A stretch of 24,772 nt of DNA from an uncultured Saprospiraceae bacterium (lineage in GTDB: Bacteria > Bacteroidota > Bacteroidia > Chitinophagales > Saprospiraceae), in contig CAKZLT010000339.1 of the NCBI GenBank assembly GCA_937127195.1, forward strand, positions 1 to 24,772, given 5' to 3'. Positions 1-7,597 of the stretch are shown here, piece by piece. Numbering within the stretch: the stretch's first letter is position 1; each line of letters starts with the position of its first letter. A model generated the notes under the pieces. That model was not told the DNA's origin and searched no databases. It saw only the letters and a list, made by a program, of their open reading frames with translations. The position numbers and the translations under genes are program-made.

Positions 1-88
1 TTAATTTATTGTTAATCACTTAATTAAACATTATACAATTTAGTGTTGATGCGTATGCGAAACCTCGGTGGTGGCAAAATCACATTTT

Positions 89-116
89 AAAAATGCTATC
101 TCTAAAAAGCATTTTT
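89..116 (-). terminator. Intrinsic terminator overlapping the end of the M1 peptidase gene
   Basis: A perfect 9-bp inverted repeat, aaaaatgct (89-97) and agcattttt (108-116), flanks a 10-nt loop. Read on the minus strand it ends in a T-run. The upstream arm lies inside the last codons of the peptidase gene and the stop codon (102-104) falls in the loop, so the hairpin straddles the end of the gene. Positions 1-88 hold no gene that I can see. Confidence 0.6.
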
Positions 117-3100
117 CAATAACTCGAATGGATTTGCATCTCTCAATCGTAATGTAAACGAAATACGCTCGAAGAAATTTCTATCTTGACCATAAGCATT
201 CATTAGCTCATCAGAACCCACTAATGGGAAATATATCTCAATATAATCACTCAATAAACTCAATTTCAAACCACCAGTTGCGAAGGTTTTAAATTCATTA
301 ACCAAAGGTCTAGTATCTTCGAAATAAGCAACATCAATATAAGCACTTACAGGAATTTTCATTGGTGCATCCAATGTCAAATTCAGTGTTGCTAATGTCG
401 AATTACTTTTTCCAATCCTAAATGCAGCATCCAAAGGCGTTTTGAATCCACCTTGAGAACCATCAACCTGCTGAATACCAAAACCAGAACGTTCTCCGCG
501 ACCAAAGAACCAATCATCATAAAAATAATCGGTCAAACCTTGTCCCGTAATCGCTAATGGAAAACGACCAAAACGAGTATCAGAATTAGCCAAAAATTGT
601 CCCGCAAATGCGCGAACTGTTACACCTTTCTTTTTCTTTTTATAATAATTAAAACGTGCTTTTGCTTCGACGGTCAATCTAGTATCAGATTGATTAGAAC
701 CAAATTTTTGATAATTATTATTAATCAAATTCACTTTAAAACTATATGGATTCTTTACGCGATTATTGGCTAATTCATACCCCAATTCATAGAAAGTACG
801 ATCTTGCGTATTCATCTCACCAAAATCTCCATTAATATCAGTCAATGCAAATTCTTCTTGAATCAAACTACCTCTAGCACGGACATATTGACTCAAAGTA
901 CTGGTAACCGAAGGTTTAAATTTAAGCTCAGCACGTGGCATAATTCTCAAATAACGTTCTGCATAATCCTGTTCATCATTATCTCGTTTACTGAAAGATT
1001 TGACATTTACACCAACTTTAACATGGCGAAATTTATCAGATTTTGGAAACATCGTATAATTCAAATCGCCCGTTCCGACTAGCTTTCCAGAGCCAAAACC
1101 ATACATCGGCATCACTACGAATTCGAGTGCTTTTTGTGGAATAAAGCTATTGTAAAAAGCTGCTCCTAACATGAAACCATCGTGCATATTACCGCCCAAA
1201 GTCGGCGTAAGGAACAATTTTCGACGTTCACCAGTTTCTAATCCGCCAAGTAATTTGATTTGAAGCTTTTCGGCTTTTTTGAATAAACCTTTCGTTTTAA
1301 TATAATTGTTGTATCGGTTCGTTTCGGGCATCGCGCCAATTGCGTCAATTCGGTAACCAGTAGCAGCATTCGGAAACTCAATTTCTTTCGTCCCCGTGAA
1401 TCCTTCGTACCAAACCGTTTCGGTAATCACGCCATTTTCGAGACCAGAAACCGAGAAAGGTGCAGGAATTTCACCTTCGTTACTTATTTTTAAAGTGATT
1501 TTTCCACCATCAGTAGATAAAGCTTTGACAGCGTAATCCAATTTTTTCTTCGATTGAAAAATATCATCAAACAACCAACCAAAATCTTTTCCTGTTTCTT
1601 TTTCAAAAATAGCTTTTACATCATTTGGCTGAGGATGTTTAAATTTCCATGTTTGAAAATAGGTTTTCATAGCTTTCTCAAAAACCGCTTCACCAAGGTA
1701 AGCTTCGGCATATCTAAACAAAAACGAAGGATAGATATAACCCAAAATCCCGTAATTTATACTCGTCATATTACGCGAGTCACTAGAAGGTGGTATAAAT
1801 TCGCCTTTCCTTTTTTGGTATAAATAGCCAGCATAACCCAAATCTTGCTTAGATTCATCTGCTCCGAAAATCTTTTTTAGGGGCTTAGGAGTAACACCAT
1901 CTAAAGTGTTTTGAGTTTTATAATATTTTAATGTATAAGCTTCTTCATAAAAAGAGTTAAACCCTTCATCCATCCAAACGTGTTGACGCTCATTAGAACC
2001 CAAAATACCATAAAACCAGTTATGACCAACTTCATGCGTAATCACAATATCCAAAGATTTTGCGCCGCCAGCACGTCCAATCACCGTAATCATTGGATAT
2101 TCCATACCGCCTCCAGCACTCAACGCAGATTGCACAGCCGTTGCGTGCGGATAAGGATATTCACCGATTTTATCGGAATAAAACTTAACAGAACGGTTCA
2201 AATATTCAATACCCTTTTCCCAAAGTTTGGCTTGAACGTGAGTGAACATCGCCCATGTTGCTATTTTTTTGCCAGAAGCTAGTTCGACTTCACCCTTTTG
2301 TACCCAAAATCTTTTATCGGCAAACCAAGCAAAATCGTGAATGTTATCTGCTGTGTATCGAAGTGTTTTCTTTTCGTCGGAAGATATAGGAAAATCTATT
2401 TTGAACTCAATTTTATTTGCTTTGATAGCTTCGTTAGTTTCGGCAACTCTCTCTTCTAAAAACTTGATTTCTTCTTGATTTTGAAGCGTTCCCGTTGCTC
2501 CGACGACGTAGTTTTTTGGTAAAGTAATGCTTACATCAAACGAGCCATATTCCGAATAAAACTCTCCTTGATTCAAATAAGGCATTTGATGCCAGCCATT
2601 TTTGTCATAAACCGCAGGTTTTGGATACCATTGCGTCATTTGATAAGAAGTCTGAACGTGTCCTAAGCGAGAAAATGAAGCAGGAATTTTAACTCTGAAA
2701 GGTGTTTTGATAGTTCGTGTTTCGCCACTTTTGAGTGGTGTTTTTAATTGAACTAAAGCAATATCAACGTGTGTTTCGTCATATTTCCATTCCAATTTTT
2801 GACCATTAGCAGAAAAATCCAACTGGTCAATACGACCTCTATCGGCTTCACTAGCATATAAAAATTTCGTATTTCCTTGCTCATATTGCTGTTTGGCAAA
2901 CTCCGTTTCGGTGTTTTTATAAGCATTGGGCCAAAGGTGAAAATAAATCTCCGTCAAGTCATCAGGCGAATTATTAGTGTATTCAAACTCAATACCTCCA
3001 TTCAAAATGTGCGCTTCATCGTCCAGTAGTACATCAATTTTATAATTGACATTTTGTTGAAAATAGGCTTTTGAAGGCTTCTGTTGCCCGAAAACAACTA

Positions 3101-3143
3101 GTATAGTTGATAAGAAAAATAGTGTTAAGGTTGTTTTTTTCAT
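102..3143 (-). CDS. Secreted M1-family metallopeptidase with C-terminal predicted outer-membrane barrel
   Basis: This is a 1013-residue gluzincin. Residues 1-20 form a signal peptide (MKKTTLTLFFLSTILVVFGQ). The M1 signature is complete: GGMEYP at about 345-350 in place of the GAMEN exopeptidase motif, HEVGH at 370-374, and the third zinc ligand Glu393 in WMDEGFN, giving HEXXH-18-E. A zinc-dependent aminopeptidase role on imported or extracellular peptides is therefore likely. From about residue 630 to the end there is no known peptidase domain. Instead there are many short strands with alternating polar and hydrophobic residues and frequent aromatics, ending in Phe, which suggests an outer-membrane beta-barrel (inference). 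The usual M1 ERAP1-like C-terminal domain is not obvious. The gene lies downstream of a lipoprotein gene but has its own candidate promoter, overlapping the lipoprotein's terminator. The peptidase call is secure; the barrel is not proven. Confidence 0.93.
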   Translation of the reverse strand: MKKTTLTLFFLSTILVVFGQQKPSKAYFQQNVNYKIDVLLDDEAHILNGGIEFEYTNNSPDDLTEIYFHLWPNAYKNTETEFAKQQYEQGNTKFLYASEADRGRIDQLDFSANGQKLEWKYDETHVDIALVQLKTPLKSGETRTIKTPFRVKIPASFSRLGHVQTSYQMTQWYPKPAVYDKNGWHQMPYLNQGEFYSEYGSFDVSITLPKNYVVGATGTLQNQEEIKFLEERVAETNEAIKANKIEFKIDFPISSDEKKTLRYTADNIHDFAWFADKRFWVQKGEVELASGKKIATWAMFTHVQAKLWEKGIEYLNRSVKFYSDKIGEYPYPHATAVQSALSAGGGMEYPMITVIGRAGGAKSLDIVITHEVGHNWFYGILGSNERQHVWMDEGFNSFYEEAYTLKYYKTQNTLDGVTPKPLKKIFGADESKQDLGYAGYLYQKRKGEFIPPSSDSRNMTSINYGILGYIYPSFLFRYAEAYLGEAVFEKAMKTYFQTWKFKHPQPNDVKAIFEKETGKDFGWLFDDIFQSKKKLDYAVKALSTDGGKITLKISNEGEIPAPFSVSGLENGVITETVWYEGFTGTKEIEFPNAATGYRIDAIGAMPETNRYNNYIKTKGLFKKAEKLQIKLLGGLETGERRKLFLTPTLGGNMHDGFMLGAAFYNSFIPQKALEFVVMPMYGFGSGKLVGTGDLNYTMFPKSDKFRHVKVGVNVKSFSKRDNDEQDYAERYLRIMPRAELKFKPSVTSTLSQYVRARGSLIQEEFALTDINGDFGEMNTQDRTFYELGYELANNRVKNPYSFKVNLINNNYQKFGSNQSDTRLTVEAKARFNYYKKKKKGVTVRAFAGQFLANSDTRFGRFPLAITGQGLTDYFYDDWFFGRGERSGFGIQQVDGSQGGFKTPLDAAFRIGKSNSTLATLNLTLDAPMKIPVSAYIDVAYFEDTRPLVNEFKTFATGGLKLSLLSDYIEIYFPLVGSDELMNAYGQDRNFFERISFTLRLRDANPFELLKNAF

Positions 3144-3162
3144 ATTGAATGATTTTAAGTAC

Positions 3163-3180
3163 CGTCGAATTCATTCGACG
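3163..3180. promoter_or_regulatory. Palindrome in the M1 peptidase leader
   Basis: An 8-bp perfect inverted repeat, cgtcgaat and attcgacg, is separated by 2 bp. It sits 20 bp upstream of the peptidase start and directly downstream of the candidate -7 box. It could be an operator or a 5' mRNA hairpin; the sequence alone does not decide. Confidence 0.4.
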
Positions 3181-3209
3181 AAACATAATAAAAAATCGCT
3201 TTACCCAAA
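3180..3209 (-). promoter_or_regulatory. Candidate Bacteroidota-type promoter for the M1 peptidase
   Basis: On the minus strand TTTG (3206-3209) is followed after 18 bp by TATGTTTC (3180-3187). This is one mismatch from the phylum's TTTG-N19-TAnnTTTG consensus. It would start transcription near 3174. The -33 box lies in the loop of the upstream gene's terminator. Confidence 0.4.
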
Positions 3210-3241
3210 TACCAAGAGGTATAAAAGTAAAGCGATTTTTT
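3190..3241 (-). terminator. Intrinsic terminator of the small lipoprotein gene
   Basis: A 15-bp perfect stem (3190-3204 with 3227-3241) surrounds a 22-nt loop, which itself contains a smaller inverted repeat atacc/ggtat (3209-3222). On the minus strand the stem ends in a run of six T. It lies 25 bp past the stop codon of the lipoprotein gene. Confidence 0.75.
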
Positions 3242-3266
3242 ATAAAAAAATAAATTTTAGACAAAT

Positions 3267-3452
3267 CTACTTATTACGCATTCCTCTAGGAAAAAGGTTA
3301 GAATTACCTCTTCGTTTAGATAGTTTACCTGTTTTTTTATTGCTTTTGGCAGAAGTTGTCTCATAAGCAGGACAAGCCGCAGAACGACAAGAAGAAAGGC
3401 TAGTCGTTGCGATGAAGCAACCAAAAACGAAAAGAAAGACTATTTTTTTCAT
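3267..3452 (-). CDS. Small predicted lipoprotein, 61 residues
   Basis: The protein starts MKKIVFLFVFGCFIATTSL and has a lipobox LSSC with the acylated cysteine at residue 22. The mature peptide would be only about 40 residues: Ser/Lys-rich, with a conserved-looking head (CRSAACPAY) and tail (NLFPRGMRNK). Very short lipoproteins with this head and tail recur in Bacteroidota as far as I recall; no function is known to me. It would be exported and anchored in a membrane. The gene has its own strong terminator downstream. A short hairpin (3468-3488) lies 15-36 bp upstream of the start. The small size and clear lipobox make this a real gene rather than a shadow frame. Confidence 0.75.
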   Translation of the reverse strand: MKKIVFLFVFGCFIATTSLSSCRSAACPAYETTSAKSNKKTGKLSKRRGNSNLFPRGMRNK

Positions 3453-3592
3453 AAGAATTATATTTAAAAGGCTTTTATAAAACGCCTTGTGAATGCAATG
3501 AATTGATGTAATTTCTTTTATAAAAATACAAAAACGATACTATTTTTTAACGTAGAAAACTAAAATAAGTTATGTTAATAACGTTTATGAAT

Positions 3593-5275
3593 TTAAATTG
3601 TCGCTTTTTTAATCTTACCAAAAGGAATATAAATCAACCATTTAGTACCATTTTTATAAAAATTATCTCGTCTAATAATTCCGTTTAAATCCTTTTGAAT
3701 AACTTCATGCAAGGTTTTTAAACCAAAATTCCATGTCGTTTCTTCTGGAAAGCCTGGCCCTTTATCGGCAACGATTAATACCAAAAAGTCGTTTTCAATA
3801 TCTTCTTTTACTTCAATATTCAAATGACGTTCTATTGGAGAGAAGCCATTTTTAATATAAACTTTAAAAGCATTCAAACTTAATTCGACCAAAATAGCAG
3901 CAATATTTCTGGCGTGTTTGGCTCGCGTTTTAAAGTCTTTTTTTATATCAATAGTATAAGAATAATTATTAGAATTAATATCAAAAAGCTGTTGTAGGTC
4001 GTCCTTGAAGTCCATCAAGAAATCACGCAAATAAGGATAATATGCCTCTTTGTCTTCATGTAGTCGATTGTGCAAATGACCAACTATTTTGAGTGTACTT
4101 TTGAGTTCGGTAATCAATAATTGATGTTCTATATTGGAAATATTTTCGTTTTCAAGCATTCGTAGCTTTTCCGTCAAAAAGTCTAAATTGCCACGAATGG
4201 TATGATTCATTTCTCTACGTAATCGCTCCTTTTCGCTACTTGCTTTTGCTAGTTCTTGACTTGTAATCAATAATTCTTTGTTTTGTTTTTCACGAGCGCG
4301 TTTTTCCAAAAAGCCACGATAACTATAAGCTAGCGCGAAAAATAAAATTGTGAGAAAGAATTTATAAGTCATATTTATAAAATAGCTAATAAAAACGAAA
4401 TATGGATTGTCACTCAAATAGGGGAGTGTTAACTCTAAAGGTTCGATAACTTGTGCCATCATCGTAAGCAACAAAGTGGTATAAAGTAACCACCTGAGCA
4501 ATCTTATTTTTCGGTCTTCAAATATTTCTTTAAAATATAAAAACAATAAAATCGTCGTAAAAATCGACATGAACAAGTCAGGCAAATCTTTTAGAATCGG
4601 CAAAAAAGCCAATAAAAAGATACTCAAAGAAATGACAGTCAAGGAAAGAATAATAATATTTCGATATTTTCGAGAACCTCGAAAAACCTCTATAAGTTGG
4701 TTTTGATGCCAAATAGGGCGTTTTGAAAATTTAAAAGTACTAAACCCTAAGATGAAAAAAGCACTATTGAGCGTCGAGATAATTTCGGACAAAATCAAAT
4801 AGCCATTTGCCGAAATATATTCATTATCAGTATCAAAGATATATCTAAAAAGATTAATTGCACTGATGACTTCCCAGCCAAGCATCGCGGCAGCGAGCCA
4901 AAGCATTCCCGTATCAATTGTGCCTAAATAGTCGGCATTGTATTTTTTAATGATTTCGTTCTTCTCTACTTCAATGACATTATGCCGCCAAATTAAGATA
5001 AATGCAATGCCAGCAAATGCCGTCAAACAAATCACCAAAATCGAATAATAAGGCAAAATAATCGTGAGTGAATTATCTTGATTGAGGCGATTAAGCAATG
5101 ATTCATAACCTATTCCCAACGTCAAAAAACCAGCAATTACGCCCGCAATGAAGAGGGATGTCAGCAGGTTTTGAAAAAACTTAGTTTGAGCAATATCTTT
5201 TTTTACTGTTGATACTTGCCTGCTAGAGTTGGTAGGATTAATGGTAGATTCGATATTGATTTTTGTTTCTGCCAT
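3593..5275 (-). CDS. Eight-helix membrane sensor histidine kinase (HisKA_2-like)
   Basis: The 560-residue protein has about eight hydrophobic segments (roughly 36-58, 71-96, 121-147, 157-180, 206-228, 233-250, 259-280 and 291-318), then a coiled coil (320-355). The phosphoacceptor region reads RREMNHTIRGNLDFL, with His358, and resembles the HisKA_2 / LytS-type dimerisation box. A GHKL ATPase domain follows: N-box ELSLNAFK (Asn468), G1 box ADKGPGFP (502-509) and a G2-like NFGLKTL (516-522). It should autophosphorylate on His in response to a membrane or intramembrane signal and pass phosphate to a response regulator. No response regulator is encoded nearby, so its partner is elsewhere. The gene stands alone, with a palindromic element 40-72 bp upstream of its start. 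I see no extracellular sensor domain, and the ligand cannot be guessed. Confidence 0.85.
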   Translation of the reverse strand: MAETKINIESTINPTNSSRQVSTVKKDIAQTKFFQNLLTSLFIAGVIAGFLTLGIGYESLLNRLNQDNSLTIILPYYSILVICLTAFAGIAFILIWRHNVIEVEKNEIIKKYNADYLGTIDTGMLWLAAAMLGWEVISAINLFRYIFDTDNEYISANGYLILSEIISTLNSAFFILGFSTFKFSKRPIWHQNQLIEVFRGSRKYRNIIILSLTVISLSIFLLAFLPILKDLPDLFMSIFTTILLFLYFKEIFEDRKIRLLRWLLYTTLLLTMMAQVIEPLELTLPYLSDNPYFVFISYFINMTYKFFLTILFFALAYSYRGFLEKRAREKQNKELLITSQELAKASSEKERLRREMNHTIRGNLDFLTEKLRMLENENISNIEHQLLITELKSTLKIVGHLHNRLHEDKEAYYPYLRDFLMDFKDDLQQLFDINSNNYSYTIDIKKDFKTRAKHARNIAAILVELSLNAFKVYIKNGFSPIERHLNIEVKEDIENDFLVLIVADKGPGFPEETTWNFGLKTLHEVIQKDLNGIIRRDNFYKNGTKWLIYIPFGKIKKATI

Positions 5276-5314
5276 TTTACTATTTGTATATTACCCTCTA
5301 ATATTAAGTATAAA

Positions 5315-5347
5315 AGACCTTATAGGTTTTAAAAACCTATAAGGTCT
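5315..5347. terminator. 33-bp near-perfect palindrome, probable terminator of the S9 peptidase gene
   Basis: Arms of 16 bp (5315-5330 and 5332-5347) pair perfectly around a single central base; the core is cctataggttt-like with A/T-rich ends. It lies between the stop of the S9 peptidase gene (5487) and the start of the kinase gene (5275). It can act in either direction. It may also be a dispersed palindromic repeat, which a genome search would show. Confidence 0.55.
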
Positions 5348-5425
5348 AATTCCAATGATTTGAACTTTTGAAGTTTTTTTTTAAAAAGATAAAATGACCT
5401 TCAAAAACAATTAACAAAAGTCGTT

Positions 5426-5482
5426 CACCGTCAGCGAAGCGTCCGTCAGTCGTCCAGCGAAGCATGAGCGACCGTTTTCCGT
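5426..5482. repeat. GC-rich dispersed repeat copy 1
   Basis: A stretch rich in cgtcc/cgaagc words stands out from its AT-rich surroundings. Positions 5426-5448 match 18512-18534 over 23 bases, at most one base apart by eye. The stretch continues with related words (gtcgtccagcgaagc, then gcgaccgttttccgtc). It lies immediately downstream of the S9 peptidase stop codon. Confidence 0.55.
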
Positions 5483-5486
5483 CTTC

Positions 5487-7295
5487 CTACAAGTGTGTTG
5501 TTAAAAATCGCTCCATAGTTTCATAAAACTCAAAACGATTTTCTTCATTTCTAAAGCCGTGACCTTCATTTTCTTTTAATAGATATTCAACGGTTACGCC
5601 ATTTTTTTGTAAAGCTTCCACCACTTGATCCGACTCTGCTTGAGCAACGCGCGGGTCTTTTGCACCTTGAGCAATCAAAAGCGGCACTTTGATTTTATCT
5701 ACATGAAAAACAGGAGAAGTAGCCTTCATTCGTTTATTATCTTCTTCGTTATTTGGATTACCAACCATTTCGTGCAACATTGCTAAATACGGAGCCCAAT
5801 ACGGAGGAATCGTTTCCATGAAGGTAAACAGATTCGAAACCCCAACATAGTCAATCGCACAAGCGTAAACGTCTGGTGTAAGCGTAATACCTGCCAAAGT
5901 TGCGTAACCACCGTAACTTCCGCCATAAATCGCGATTCTATCCTTGTTCGCGATGCCTTCATCAATCAGCCACTGCACACCGTCCGTGATGTCATCTTGC
6001 ATTTCTAAGCCCCATTTTCCGAAGCCAGCTTCCCAAAATGCCTTTCCATATCCAGTACTACTACGATAATTCATCTGTAAAACAGCATAACCTCTATTCG
6101 CCAAAAACTGAACTTCTGGATTGAATCCCCAATTGTCACGAACCCAAGGACCACCATGAGGGTTGACTACAATAGGTAGATTTTTGGCTTCAACACCATT
6201 TGGTAAAGTCAAATAACCATGAATGGTCAAGCCATCACGACTTTGATATTTGATAGGTCGCATCTCAGCGAGTTCTTCCTCTTTGAGCCACGGACTGACT
6301 TCCGAGATTTTTTTGAGTGTGTCGCTTTTGATGTCATATATATAGTAAGCACCCAAAGAACGGTCGCTGTACGTTCGTATCAAAACCACGTCTTCTGCCT
6401 TATTTTTACTCACCAAAACGACTTCTCCTTGAAGTTGCTGTTGTAGTTTTTCTTGTAATTCGGCACGTTTTTCTGATAAAAAATGATACTGACGTTTCCA
6501 AGTATTATAAGAAATGGTAGTTAATTTTTTGTTCTTTCGAGAATAAGACAAGTCGGTTACATCGACATCAGGATGCGAAAAGATTTCTTCTATTTCCTTA
6601 TTTTGAACCAAATCATATTGAATGATTGCGGTTTTGTCGCGCCCGAGATTGGAAGCTGCGTAGATATATTGATTATCAAAAGTGAAAAACAAAGGAGAAA
6701 GCGTCTCTTTGAAGTTGGTTGTTAAGACATTTTCAAAGGCATCCGTTTCTGTTTTTCGGTATAAAATGCTTTCATTAACGCCATCAGTTGCAATCGCTAG
6801 GCGCAATTTGCCATCATGGTCAGTCATCCAACTGGTAATATTACCAGGATTTTTAGCAATCATTTCGAGTGCGCCCGTTTCGATATTTAAGCGATATGGG
6901 TCAAAAATTTGAGGATTTCTTTTATTTAAACCAACGATAATATAATCATCATCATCCTCTAATTCGTCAATGAATTGAGCGCGAACACCATCAAAAGGTG
7001 TTAAATCGTTATCATTTGTACCATCAATATTGGTTGCTAAAATGTGGAAATTTTCGTCGCCACCAAAGTCACGCATATATAGAATACGGCTATCACTGCC
7101 CCAAATAAAGCCACTAATGTCTCTATCTTCAACGCTAGTGACGCGCGTTTCGGCAGTGCCGTCAATTGGTCGAACATGAATATTCATTCGACTCTCGAAA
7201 GGAGCTAAGTAAGCAATGTGTTTGCCATCTGGAGATAATTGGTAACCTGTTTTTTCGGCGTTTTTAAAAAAATCTTTTAATGGTATCTTGTTCAT
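5487..7295 (-). CDS. Prolyl oligopeptidase-family (S9) serine peptidase, cytosolic
   Basis: The 602-residue protein has a beta-propeller-like N-terminal half (residues about 15-330, with TolB/PD40-type strands such as LSPDGKHIAYLAPFESRMNI). An alpha/beta-hydrolase catalytic domain follows from about 345. The triad is visible: Ser460 in GGSYGG, Asp547 in AQGAKDPRV and His579 in NEGHGF. The oxyanion-hole motif NPHGGP is at about 378-383. The arrangement is that of S9C acylaminoacyl-peptidase / dipeptidyl-peptidase-like enzymes, which cleave short peptides. There is no signal peptide, so it should act in the cytosol on peptides already taken up. Its length is normal for the family. It is transcribed alone and followed by a GC-rich repeat and a palindromic terminator. 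Exact specificity cannot be read from sequence. Confidence 0.92.
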   Translation of the reverse strand: MNKIPLKDFFKNAEKTGYQLSPDGKHIAYLAPFESRMNIHVRPIDGTAETRVTSVEDRDISGFIWGSDSRILYMRDFGGDENFHILATNIDGTNDNDLTPFDGVRAQFIDELEDDDDYIIVGLNKRNPQIFDPYRLNIETGALEMIAKNPGNITSWMTDHDGKLRLAIATDGVNESILYRKTETDAFENVLTTNFKETLSPLFFTFDNQYIYAASNLGRDKTAIIQYDLVQNKEIEEIFSHPDVDVTDLSYSRKNKKLTTISYNTWKRQYHFLSEKRAELQEKLQQQLQGEVVLVSKNKAEDVVLIRTYSDRSLGAYYIYDIKSDTLKKISEVSPWLKEEELAEMRPIKYQSRDGLTIHGYLTLPNGVEAKNLPIVVNPHGGPWVRDNWGFNPEVQFLANRGYAVLQMNYRSSTGYGKAFWEAGFGKWGLEMQDDITDGVQWLIDEGIANKDRIAIYGGSYGGYATLAGITLTPDVYACAIDYVGVSNLFTFMETIPPYWAPYLAMLHEMVGNPNNEEDNKRMKATSPVFHVDKIKVPLLIAQGAKDPRVAQAESDQVVEALQKNGVTVEYLLKENEGHGFRNEENRFEFYETMERFLTTHL

Positions 7296-7597
7296 AAAAT
7301 CAAGTTGTGTTTGAATGTTTGTAACTATTCAGTCATGGTCAAAAATAATTGAAAAAAGCGATAAAAACAGTAGATAAGTGTTTATCTTAGATTATTTAAT
7401 CTAGATAATGTTAGATATAGTGAAAGATTCTCCGATAGATTGGCGTTTTTCGTAACCCGCTATTCAGTTTAATCTGAGTTGATGTTACGCAAAAGGCTAA
7501 ATTATAAAGCCTTGGGTAACGTGAGTTATAACTTTTATCTACCTGACAGCAGAGACAGCTTTCGTTTCTCGCTTTTTATTTTTTTTATAAAAATACT
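7296..7597. other. Divergent non-coding region between S9 peptidase and YgjP-like genes
   Basis: This 302-bp region holds no gene I can support. On the minus strand TATTTTTG (7340-7347) fits the Bacteroidota -7 box TAnnTTTG for the S9 gene, without a good -33 partner. The right half (7451-7520) is rich in inverted repeats. A T-run followed by TATAAAA ends 7 bp before the YgjP-like start. Confidence 0.5.
7451..7520 (+). promoter_or_regulatory. Inverted-repeat-rich leader of the YgjP-like gene
   Basis: cgtaac (7451-7456) can pair with gttacg (7484-7489), enclosing a second hairpin (ttcag/ctgag). The same gttac can instead pair with gtaac (7516-7520), enclosing aaggct/agcctt (7493-7498 with 7508-7513). 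The two folds exclude each other. This suggests a structured leader or attenuator, but it is a paper fold only. Confidence 0.35.

Noticed and set aside
3040..3366. Overlapping small ORFs across the M1 gene start and terminator (both strands)
   Set aside because: They run through a clear terminator and promoter region and have no domain or signal features.
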